From: Lachnospiraceae bacterium
GTDB lineage: Bacteria > Bacillota > Clostridia > Lachnospirales > Lachnospiraceae
Length of the DNA: 64,000 bases
Direction of reading: 5' to 3'
Assembly: GCA_014804645.1 (NCBI GenBank)
Contig: JAAUZI010000005.1
Span: forward strand, 60,381-124,380
A program made the position numbers and the translations under genes. Shown here one piece after another: positions 28,171 to 36,566 of the stretch. How positions within the stretch are numbered: the stretch's first letter is position 1; every line of letters starts with the position of its first letter. Under the pieces are notes generated by a model. That model worked only from the letters and a program-made list of their open reading frames with translations. It did not search any database and was not told where the DNA came from.

Positions 28171-28492
28171 TTATTTTTCTAAGCGCTTGAAGTTGGTCAC
28201 GCTTATTATAAATGATATTCAATATATAAACCCGCTTGGTATGTTCATCAACTCGGTAGTAGATATAGAAATTCTTAGCAATGATTTTGTGGATACCTCG
28301 TGAGTGCCATGGTTCCTCTGGGACTATAGCAATGCTTGCAGCCAAATATTCCAGCTTGCTTATTTCTTTATGTATGGCCCGAATGTAGGACAAAGCAATT
28401 TCCGGCACGAGCAGGACATCCGTGATGTAATCACGCAGCTCTATAAGATCAGCCGTTGCATCCGGCGTCATAATGACTTCGTAGGAATCCAT
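28160..28492 (-). CDS. RelE/ParE family toxin
   Basis: MDSYEVIMTPDATADLIELRDYITDVL...KNFYIYYRVDEHTKRVYILNIIYNKRD. Confidence 0.88.
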   Translation of the reverse strand: MDSYEVIMTPDATADLIELRDYITDVLLVPEIALSYIRAIHKEISKLEYLAASIAIVPEEPWHSRGIHKIIAKNFYIYYRVDEHTKRVYILNIIYNKRDQLQALRKINAD

Positions 28493-28788
28493 TATATATG
28501 GCTCCTTTCGAGTTCATCGAACACTTCGGTATAAGGTCTTCCTTCCCCAGCAAGGGATTGTTCATAGCTATGCTGGAGTTTTGCGTTTAGTTCGGTTTCA
28601 GACATGGTGTCAATTGTTGGCGGCTCGCAAGGAATGGTTAAAGAAAAAGGAATACCATTCCTATATATAATCTGCCGATAAAGGGAGTTAATTACAACGG
28701 AAACGGGAATACCGAGCTTTTGAAGAATCTCTTCGGCCTCTGTTTTTACATCGTATTCTACTCTTGCGCTTACGGTTGCATCTTTCAT
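28492..28788 (-). CDS. RelB/DinJ family antitoxin
   Basis: MKDATVSARVEYDVKTEAEEILQKLGIPVSVVINSLYRQIIYRNGIPFSL. Confidence 0.9.
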   Translation of the reverse strand: MKDATVSARVEYDVKTEAEEILQKLGIPVSVVINSLYRQIIYRNGIPFSLTIPCEPPTIDTMSETELNAKLQHSYEQSLAGEGRPYTEVFDELERSHI

Positions 28789-28813
28789 AGAAAACACCTC
28801 TCTTTCAAAAATA

Positions 28814-28846
28814 TTGTATTATATAGTCTTGCAGATTGCAATACAA
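28814..28846 (-). promoter_or_regulatory. relBE-type promoter with overlapping inverted repeat
   Basis: Minus strand TTGTAT-N17-TATAAT; TTGTATT (28814-28820) and AATACAA (28840-28846) inverted repeat. Confidence 0.6.
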
Positions 28847-28952
28847 ATATACATGATTGATTACTTTTGTGGACACCTAGATTATTTCATGCTAAAATAT
28901 ATTTCAATATAGTATAAAGTGTGTAAAAAGAAAATTATCCCGAGGGCTTACG

Positions 28953-30302
28953 ATGAAAAAGAGAAGAGAAACTCTTATTGCATCTGCACTGATGTGTCTG
29001 CTGGTGTTTATCACATATGGACAGACAGGGACTGCGGCGGAAATTCCCTCAGAGGAAACGCCCGGCGTATATACAGAGACCATCAATGCGGCGGAGCCGC
29101 AGGGAGACATAGCGCCCGGACAGGAGACATCCGGTTGGAAGAAAATTGCGGATACTATCTGCAGGATACAGGAGTGCAATCTGGACATAGAAGAATGCGC
29201 ATGGGAAAAATATAAAGAGTATACCGTCGTCTTTGGCCCGGACGATTTTGCGCCGCAGGAAATTATCTGTGACAATTTGTTTTCTTCTTATAAAGACGGC
29301 AGAGAAAACTCGAAGATACAGGGATCGTATGAGGCGGCGGGGGAGCAGTGGGAGTATCTCTGGTATGTGGAGTATGATTTTAACGGCGACGGTGGGCTGG
29401 ACTATATCGTGCTGTACGATTGCCCCGACAAGGAGGAAGGGGTGGATATCGGCGGCGGAGACGTCTGGATCGCGAAGGATTTCCGGAATCGAATCAAGTT
29501 GCCCCAGACAACCTATTTGACTGGCGGCACATGGGAGAAACCACAGCTGTATATGATGCTGCTTACCCACACATATGACACCTGGTGGCCGCCAAGTTTT
29601 GCTGTCTATCAGGACTATACCAGGCAGGAGATGGCGCTCTATGGTTACCTTGGCAGCTATAAGCGGGCAAGGGCTGTGACGACAGTAGAGGAACTGGAGG
29701 GAGTAAGGATAGTACAGACGAGCTTTTCTCTGCCCTACAGTGACGGCTATGATCCCGTCAGGCTGCAGATTACGTGGGATAGAGAGGAAGGGCAAGGATA
29801 TCAGGTGATCATGCTTGACAGGGTACACAGCCCGCTGGAGACAGGCATGTGTAACTGCGTAGCATGGGACGGCAATGGTGACGGCTATGAGGATATTCTG
29901 TATTATGTGGGCAACGATGGCGGAAGCGGCGGGAGCTGGGATTACTACTATCTGCTGTGTTGGTCTGAGGAAGAGCAGAGATATGAGAGTATGCGGCTGC
30001 CCCAATGTGTTTCAATAGATTTTGAAAAACATATGCTTTACAACAGAGGACAGTTGGGCGCGCTCCATAGATATCATGAGTTATACGGGCTGCAGGAGGG
30101 AGAATACCGGCTGGAGAAAAGGATGGATTTCCTGCTGTGGGCAGATGAAGAAGATAATATGAAAGTCATATACTTCGGGGATGGAGAGTTTATAGAGGAG
30201 ACGGATATTCCGGATGACATGGATATGGAGGAGATATACGCAGAGATGGAAAGTAAATATCCGGAATTCAGTTACTGGATGCGGTGGTTTATTGAAGGTT
30301 GA
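28953..30302 (+). CDS. secreted hypothetical protein (paralog A)
   Basis: Signal peptide MKKRRETLIASALMCLLVFITYGQ; Ca-binding-like DFNGDGGLDYIVLYD and DGNGDGYEDILYY. Confidence 0.7.
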   Translation: MKKRRETLIASALMCLLVFITYGQTGTAAEIPSEETPGVYTETINAAEPQGDIAPGQETSGWKKIADTICRIQECNLDIEECAWEKYKEYTVVFGPDDFAPQEIICDNLFSSYKDGRENSKIQGSYEAAGEQWEYLWYVEYDFNGDGGLDYIVLYDCPDKEEGVDIGGGDVWIAKDFRNRIKLPQTTYLTGGTWEKPQLYMMLLTHTYDTWWPPSFAVYQDYTRQEMALYGYLGSYKRARAVTTVEELEGVRIVQTSFSLPYSDGYDPVRLQITWDREEGQGYQVIMLDRVHSPLETGMCNCVAWDGNGDGYEDILYYVGNDGGSGGSWDYYYLLCWSEEEQRYESMRLPQCVSIDFEKHMLYNRGQLGALHRYHELYGLQEGEYRLEKRMDFLLWADEEDNMKVIYFGDGEFIEETDIPDDMDMEEIYAEMESKYPEFSYWMRWFIEG

Positions 30303-30311
30303 GGACTTACG

Positions 30312-31169
30312 ATGAAAAAGAGAAGAGAAACACTTATTAAATATTTATTTGTACTGATGTGTCTGCTGGCGCTTACCGCATGTGGACAGGCAGGGTCCGT
30401 CGGGAAAACTATCCCAGAGGAAACTTTCCAAGCGGAAACTTCCCTAGAGGAAACGCCTCCAGAGGAAATGCTCTCAGAAAAAACGTCTCCAGAGGAAACA
30501 CTCGGCGTATATGTGGAGACCATTGGTGAGACGGAGTCGCAGGAGATTGTGACGATAGTAGAAGAACTTGAGGGAGTAAGGATAGTACAGACGGGCCCTT
30601 CTTTGCCATACAGTGACGGATATGATTCTGTCAGGCTGCAAATCACATGGGATAGAGACGGGCAGCACGGAGAGCAGGAAATCAAACTTTACAGGATAGA
30701 TAGTCCACTGACAACAGATAGGAACAACTGTGAGGCCTGGGACGGCGATGATGACGGCTATGAGGATATTTTGTATTATACTGGCTATACGAGCGGCAGC
30801 GGAGGGAGCTGGGATCTCTATTATCTGCTGCGCTGGTCTGAGGAGAAACAGGAATATGAAAGCATCGAACTGCCATCGTGTAATTACATTTGTTATGAGG
30901 ACCATAAAATCCACAGCATAATAATAGATACCCCTGCTCGTCAATATTATAGTATCGACGGTCTTCAGAACGGAGAATATCAAGAGGAGAAAAGCCTGGC
31001 TCTTTTGGAGAACATGTCGGATGATGATACATGGGTGTTGACAGTGGAATATTCCGAATATGGAGAGATCGTTGAGACAACAGACCTTTCTCCGGTTCCG
31101 GACTGGGAGGAGACCAAGAGCGTCCTAAAGGAAAAATACCCGGAGTTTATTTTTTGGTGGGGGGATTAG
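30312..31169 (+). CDS. lipoprotein, hypothetical (paralog B)
   Basis: Lipobox LLALTACGQ; shares N-terminus and C-terminal half with paralog A. Confidence 0.75.
   Translation: MKKRRETLIKYLFVLMCLLALTACGQAGSVGKTIPEETFQAETSLEETPPEEMLSEKTSPEETLGVYVETIGETESQEIVTIVEELEGVRIVQTGPSLPYSDGYDSVRLQITWDRDGQHGEQEIKLYRIDSPLTTDRNNCEAWDGDDDGYEDILYYTGYTSGSGGSWDLYYLLRWSEEKQEYESIELPSCNYICYEDHKIHSIIIDTPARQYYSIDGLQNGEYQEEKSLALLENMSDDDTWVLTVEYSEYGEIVETTDLSPVPDWEETKSVLKEKYPEFIFWWGD
30414..30503 (+). repeat. six imperfect 15-nt tandem repeats inside paralog B
   Basis: Units ccagaggaaactttc / caagcggaaacttcc / ctagaggaaacgcct / ccagaggaaatgctc / tcagaaaaaacgtct / ccagaggaaacactc. Confidence 0.85.
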
Positions 31170-31242
31170 CACGTGCCATGTCCACAAAATACTCTTTGAT
31201 CTCTACTGTATCCAAACCCGCTGATGTCAATAATACTCTCAT
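31147..31242 (-). pseudogene. N-terminal remnant of a peptidase S51-like gene
   Basis: MRVLLTSAGLDTVEIKEYFVDMARANPPTKK*: start resembles S51/peptidase E-like N-termini, then stops inside the end of the 30312 gene. Confidence 0.5.
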
Positions 31243-31360
31243 ACCTGTTTCTTCTTTTAGATTACCTGTATGCTATTTTTGAGATAAAAAGCAATACTTT
31301 CCAATTTATTCCCCAAAATATATGTCAATAATAAAAACAAGCTTATTGAAAAACACCCGC

Positions 31361-32356
31361 TTATTCTCTCGGAGCCGGACCGGTGGAATCTCGGACGATC
31401 AGCGGCGCTCGCAGCAGGATGGAGCCGATGGGCAGGCTGTTCAAGAGGCACCCCGTAGCGAAGTAGCCGCAGCGTCCCAGGCCAATTCTATCCTGGCGGA
31501 TGGTGGTCAGGGGCGGAGTGGTGTAGGCGGTCATGGGCAGATCATCAAAGCCGATAATACTCAGATCCCGGGGAATCTGAATCCCTCTGTCGCTGCACTC
31601 GGTCATGGCGGAGAAGGCCCGTACATCATGGGAGAACAATATAGCCGTAACGCCGTTGTCCAGCAGTTTGGGGATATAGGTTCTGGTGGATTCCGCTACA
31701 AAGTATCCCAGGCCAATGTAGTCCTCATTGATCTCAAGACCGTACTTTTCCAAGGCGCTCAAATAAGCGTGATACCTTGCCTTCAGGATATAGGAGTCCA
31801 GGGGGCCTGAGATCAGACCAATCTTACTGTGGCCCAGTTCTGTCAAATGTTTGACGGCCAGCTCTATACCCTCCTGGTTGTCGCATCCCACAGAGGCAAT
31901 GTAGGGATTGTTTTTGATATAGTTGTCATACAGAACCGTGGGAATCTGGGTTGATTTGAATTCCTGCATCCAGGGGTCCAACAGGGAGAAACCCAGCACA
32001 AATGCCGCCTGATAGCTGTGATCCAGCATGAAGACCCCATAGGGCGTCAGCCGTTGGAATTCCATGTCCAGAGGAACGACCTCGATGATCCATCCATCGG
32101 CTTCCGCCATTTGCCGGAATCCCTGCACAATGTCGTGGCCGAACTGATTGGGCGTTTCGTAGTCCATGTTCTCAATTAAAATGCACAGTTTTTTCTGTGC
32201 GCCGGAAATCCTTCTGCCTATGTAACCCATCTCGGCAGCAGTTTCCAAAACCCTTTTGCGCATGGACGCACTGATATCGGTGGCGTTGTTCAGCGCTTTG
32301 GATACTGTACTTTTGGATACGCCGAGCTGTGCGGCGATATCGGATATGGTGATCAT
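31361..32356 (-). CDS. LacI family transcriptional regulator
   Basis: MITISDIAAQLGVSKSTVSKALNNATDISASMRKRVLETAAEMGY; ligand-binding domain. Confidence 0.93.
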   Translation of the reverse strand: MITISDIAAQLGVSKSTVSKALNNATDISASMRKRVLETAAEMGYIGRRISGAQKKLCILIENMDYETPNQFGHDIVQGFRQMAEADGWIIEVVPLDMEFQRLTPYGVFMLDHSYQAAFVLGFSLLDPWMQEFKSTQIPTVLYDNYIKNNPYIASVGCDNQEGIELAVKHLTELGHSKIGLISGPLDSYILKARYHAYLSALEKYGLEINEDYIGLGYFVAESTRTYIPKLLDNGVTAILFSHDVRAFSAMTECSDRGIQIPRDLSIIGFDDLPMTAYTTPPLTTIRQDRIGLGRCGYFATGCLLNSLPIGSILLRAPLIVRDSTGPAPRE

Positions 32357-32399
32357 AAGTACTCCTCAATGGTCAGCGGCCGCGCGGAATCGACAAGAA

Positions 32400-32413
32400 T
32401 TGTTTCGCAACTT
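32400..32413. promoter_or_regulatory. candidate LacI-family operator (imperfect)
   Basis: TTGTTTCGCAACTT upstream of the lacI-type gene. Confidence 0.4.
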
Positions 32414-32632
32414 GTATTTTTGAGTATAAGCCCGCTAATACCGCGAATCCTGTAAAAAAGTTTGTGAAAAATGCCAATAATTTCTTTTTCTCGAAACTAA
32501 TTATAGCAACAAGGAAAAGAAAAGGCAAGAGAGAGTTCTAAACTTTCTGGGAGGATATGCCGGGAACAATATCGTGAAATTGCGATTCTATGCTATTTCT
32601 CGGATATTCTATTACGAAAAACATAGCACCCA

Positions 32633-32646
32633 TTGTTTCGAAACAA
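32633..32646. promoter_or_regulatory. candidate LacI-family operator
   Basis: TTGTTTCGAAACAA, perfect 14-bp palindrome. Confidence 0.6.
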
Positions 32647-32781
32647 CAGAAAAATGAAGGCGTAGAAAAGTATACAAAATGCACAACAAGAGCAGAAAAA
32701 CAGGATATAATGTGTAAAATCTAACGAAAAATGTGGTTGACTTTCAAAATTTTGTATGGTAATTTATAGAAGACTAATATA

Positions 32782-32797
32782 CCGAAACTTGTTTCGG
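32782..32797. promoter_or_regulatory. candidate LacI-family operator
   Basis: CCGAAAC-TT-GTTTCGG, perfect 7-bp arms, between the putative promoter and malE. Confidence 0.6.
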
Positions 32798-32824
32798 AGA
32801 TGTGTATGAAGGAGGACGTATTTT

Positions 32825-34075
32825 ATGAAAAAGAAAGTTTTAGCATGTACTTTGGCAGCCATGTTGTCCGTTTCCATGTTGGCAGGCTGCGGCAGCGACA
32901 GCGGCAACGCGGGCAATGGCGGCAGCACCGGCGGGGATGTGACTCTGAAGGTATGGTGCCCGCAGAATCAGGTAGACACCGGCATTATGGAAGAACAGCA
33001 GAAAGCCTTTGCTGCTGCTCATCCCGAGTGGAACATCACCTGGGTAACTGAGATCGTGGGCGAGGACAACGCCAAGACTGAGGTTCTCAAGGATGTGGAC
33101 GCTGCGGCGGATGTATTCCTGTTTGCCTCCGATCAGCTGATCGAGCTGGTGGATGCAGGCGCTATCGCACAGCTGGGCGGAGAAGCCGAGAAGATGGTGA
33201 AAGAGACCATTGCTGATTCCGTTCGCGCTACAGCCATGGTGGGGGATGCAACCTATGCAATTCCTTTTACCCACAATACATTCTTTATGTTCTATGATAA
33301 GACCATCATGGATGAGAGTGATGTGACTTCCCTGGAGAAGATCATGGCGAAGGAAACCGCAGACAACGTATACAACTACTATTTTGAGTCTTCAGGCGGC
33401 TGGAAATTGGGTGCTTACTATTATGGAGCAGGACTGACCGTGTTCGGCCCTGAGGGTAATGATCTGGATGCAGGCGTAAACTGGAACAATGCAACCGGTG
33501 TGGCAGTTACCAACTATCTGATCGATCTGATCAACAACCCGAAATGTGCTTACGATGGTGAGATCGCTGTCAGCGAGCTGATTGAAGATCACAGACTGGG
33601 CGTGTGGTTTGACGGTTCCTGGAACTATGACACTTACAAGAATATCCTGGGCGATGATATGGGTATCGGCGTGATTCCCACCTTCAATCCCGATGGAAAC
33701 GATTATCAGCTGCTTGGTTTCTACGGATCCAAGGCGATCGGTGTAAATGCCCACTCTAAGAACATGGCGGCGGCAGTGGCTTTTGCAACCTTCCTGGGCA
33801 ATGAGGAGAATCAGATTCTGCGCTATGAAAAATCCGCACAGGTTCCTACCAATATCAATGCAGGTTCCAGCGATGCTGTTCTGGCCGACCCTCTGGCAGC
33901 AGTTATTGTAAAGGAGTCCAATGAGGCCAGCGTTATGCAGCCCTCTCACAGTGTATTCTCCTCCAGATATTGGACCTACGCAGGCGCTATCCCCACCGAG
34001 ATCAGAAGCGGTGAGATCAACAAGGGCAATGTGCAGGAGAAACTGGATGCTTTCGTGAAGGCTATGACCGAGTAA
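32825..34075 (+). CDS. malE: maltose/maltodextrin ABC transporter substrate-binding lipoprotein
   Basis: Lipobox LAGCGS; MalE-like AIPFTHNTFFMFYDKTI, GIGVIPTF...LLGFYGSKAIGVNAHSKN. Confidence 0.88.
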   Translation: MKKKVLACTLAAMLSVSMLAGCGSDSGNAGNGGSTGGDVTLKVWCPQNQVDTGIMEEQQKAFAAAHPEWNITWVTEIVGEDNAKTEVLKDVDAAADVFLFASDQLIELVDAGAIAQLGGEAEKMVKETIADSVRATAMVGDATYAIPFTHNTFFMFYDKTIMDESDVTSLEKIMAKETADNVYNYYFESSGGWKLGAYYYGAGLTVFGPEGNDLDAGVNWNNATGVAVTNYLIDLINNPKCAYDGEIAVSELIEDHRLGVWFDGSWNYDTYKNILGDDMGIGVIPTFNPDGNDYQLLGFYGSKAIGVNAHSKNMAAAVAFATFLGNEENQILRYEKSAQVPTNINAGSSDAVLADPLAAVIVKESNEASVMQPSHSVFSSRYWTYAGAIPTEIRSGEINKGNVQEKLDAFVKAMTE

Positions 34076-34086
34076 TAAGTTCTGGA

Positions 34087-34115
34087 GATAAGGAAACCAT
34101 AGCGGTTTCCTTATC
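34087..34115 (+). promoter_or_regulatory. intercistronic stem-loop between malE and malF
   Basis: GATAAGGAAACC-ATAGC-GGTTTCCTTATC, perfect 12-bp stem without a U tract. Confidence 0.75.
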
Positions 34116-34128
34116 TTCCCCTAAAAAT

Positions 34129-35541
34129 ATGAGGAGGTTTTGTATGGGGGCTTTGAAGAAGAATAATATACAGACAACTTCCGGGAAACCCAGCGATGCA
34201 AGTGTCGGTGAGGCAATCATAAAAGGAAATGCGCTCACAAAAGGCTCGCTTTTTGTCTTTGGCCTCGGAAATATTTTGAACAAGCAGTTTATAAGGGGAT
34301 TGATCTTCCTTGCAATCGAGATAGCCTATATTTTTTATATGGCAACATTTGGTGTCAGCGCCATCGGAAACTTTATGACGTTGGGAACCAAGGAGCAGGG
34401 ACAGAGCTACAATGAGGCTCTGGGGATCTACGAGTATACCGCAGGAGATAACTCCATGCTGTTCCTTCTGTATGGTGTCATCACCATTGTACTTACGCTG
34501 GCTGTTATTTTTATAGCCTGTATGTCGGCAAAGAGCGCTTACTGCACACAGCTGCGCAAGGAGCGGGGATTGCATATTCCCACCTTCAAAGACGATGTTC
34601 TGTCTGTCCGTGAGGAAAATATCCATACCGCACTGTTGGCGCTGCCCATTTTGGGTATTATCATTTTCACCATTGTACCGCTGGTATTTATGATCCTGAT
34701 TGCGTTTACCAGCTATGACCATGAACATCAGCCCCCCGGAAATCTGTTTACCTGGGTGGGATTGGATAATTTTAAGACCATGCTGGGCCAGGGCAGCAAG
34801 CTGGCGGCCACCTTCTGGCCGGTACTGAGCTGGACTTTGATCTGGGCCGTGTTCGCTACCTTCAGCTGCTTTATCCTTGGCATTATCCTGGCCCTGCTGA
34901 TTAACCGCAAGGGTACCAGGATCAAGGGTTTCTGGAGATTTATGTTTGTGCTGTCCATCGCAGTGCCCCAGTTCGTGTCTCTGCTGAGCATGAGAACGAT
35001 ATTCAACGCCAACGGCCCTGTGAATGTGCTGCTGCGGGAGATCGGAGTCATCGGTATGACGGAGTCTGTTCCGTTCTTTACGGACCCCACGCTGGCCAAG
35101 ATTACCATTATCTGCATCAACCTCTGGATCGGTATTCCCTTTACCATGTTGTCCACCACAGGTATCCTGCAGAATATTCCGGCGGAGCTGTACGAGGCGG
35201 CCAAGATCGACGGCGCCAGCGCCTTTGTGATCTTCCGGAAAATCACGATTCCGTATATTGTGTTTATCATGACGCCCAACCTGATTACATCCTTTACGGG
35301 CAATATCAACAACTTTAACGTAATCTTTCTGCTCTCCGGCGGCGGGCCTGACACGCTGGACTACTACTATGCGGGTAAGACGGATCTGTTGGTAACCTGG
35401 CTGTACCGTCTGACCATCACGCAGAAGGATTACAACCTGGGTGCCGTAATCGGTATTTTGGTATTCATTATTCTGGCTACTTTGTCACTGTTGACCTACC
35501 GGCACACCGGTTCCTACAAAGATGAGGGGGCGTTCCAATAA
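34129..35541 (+). CDS. malF: carbohydrate ABC transporter permease (MalF-like)
   Basis: ELYEAAKIDGASAFVIFRKITIPYI EAA motif; MalF-size protein. Confidence 0.9.
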   Translation: MRRFCMGALKKNNIQTTSGKPSDASVGEAIIKGNALTKGSLFVFGLGNILNKQFIRGLIFLAIEIAYIFYMATFGVSAIGNFMTLGTKEQGQSYNEALGIYEYTAGDNSMLFLLYGVITIVLTLAVIFIACMSAKSAYCTQLRKERGLHIPTFKDDVLSVREENIHTALLALPILGIIIFTIVPLVFMILIAFTSYDHEHQPPGNLFTWVGLDNFKTMLGQGSKLAATFWPVLSWTLIWAVFATFSCFILGIILALLINRKGTRIKGFWRFMFVLSIAVPQFVSLLSMRTIFNANGPVNVLLREIGVIGMTESVPFFTDPTLAKITIICINLWIGIPFTMLSTTGILQNIPAELYEAAKIDGASAFVIFRKITIPYIVFIMTPNLITSFTGNINNFNVIFLLSGGGPDTLDYYYAGKTDLLVTWLYRLTITQKDYNLGAVIGILVFIILATLSLLTYRHTGSYKDEGAFQ

Positions 35542-36392
35542 TGAAAGCGAAGAGATTTATTACCAACACATTTGTTCATATACTGCTGGCCATACTCAGT
35601 TTTATCTGGGTGCTGCCCATATTTTATGTGGTGCTGACCTCCTTCAGAAAGGAGGGGGGCTCTTACAAGAGTTATATCTGGCCCAGAGGATATACTCTGG
35701 ACAATTACGCCAACCTGTTTAAGCCTACCAGTCAGATCGACTTCTTCAGATGGTTTACCAACACGCTGGTAATCGCCATCTTCAGTACGATCGTCGCCGC
35801 GTTCTTCGTGCTGTGCGTATCTTACTGTATGAGCCGTCTGCGGTTCAAGATGCGTAAGCCCTTTATGAACATTGCTCTGATACTGGGCATGTTCCCCGGC
35901 TTTATGTCCATGATCGCCGTGTACTATATCCTGAAGGGTCTGGGATTCTTGGAGACAGGTGTATTAAAGCAGGTGGCGCTGGTCATGGTGTATTCGGGAG
36001 GCGCCGGACTGGGTTTCTATATGGCAAAGGGTTTCTTTGACACCATACCCAAAACCATAGATGAGGCGGCCTACATTGATGGGGCCACCAAGTGGGATAC
36101 ATTTATCCATGTGACGATCCCCATGTCCAAGCCGATTATCACTTACACGTTGATTACCACTTTCATGGGTCCCTGGGTAGATTATATTTTTGCCAAGGTT
36201 ATCATGGGCAATGACACTAAGTACTATACCATTGCCATCGGTCTGTGGACCATGCTGGAGAAGGAATATGTCGAGACCTTCTATACGCAATTCTATGCGG
36301 GCTGCGTATTGATATCCATTCCCATTTCCATTCTGTTCGTGCTGACACAGAGATGCTATGTGGAAGGATTGTCGGGAGCTGTGAAGGGATAA
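35541..36392 (+). CDS. malG: carbohydrate ABC transporter permease (MalG-like)
   Basis: IDEAAYIDGATKWDTFIHVTIPMSKPI EAA motif. Confidence 0.9.
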   Translation: MKAKRFITNTFVHILLAILSFIWVLPIFYVVLTSFRKEGGSYKSYIWPRGYTLDNYANLFKPTSQIDFFRWFTNTLVIAIFSTIVAAFFVLCVSYCMSRLRFKMRKPFMNIALILGMFPGFMSMIAVYYILKGLGFLETGVLKQVALVMVYSGGAGLGFYMAKGFFDTIPKTIDEAAYIDGATKWDTFIHVTIPMSKPIITYTLITTFMGPWVDYIFAKVIMGNDTKYYTIAIGLWTMLEKEYVETFYTQFYAGCVLISIPISILFVLTQRCYVEGLSGAVKG

Positions 36393-36413
36393 TCCCTGTA
36401 GGTTCTGTCAGAG

Positions 36414-36468
36414 ACGAGGGCCGCTGCGAAAATAAGCGTATTTATTTTGCAGCGGCTCTCTTTTTGTT
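36414..36468 (+). terminator. Rho-independent terminator
   Basis: GCCGCTGC...AAAATAA/TTATTTT...GCAGCGGC stem followed by CTCTTTTTG. Confidence 0.75.
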
Positions 36469-36566
36469 CAATGCGGTATTTTATGGAGACTTTTTCTATT
36501 TGAGCAATATCGCAGACACAGTGGTAGTTGGCAAAGCCAACTACAGATATGCATGAGGGGATTTGA

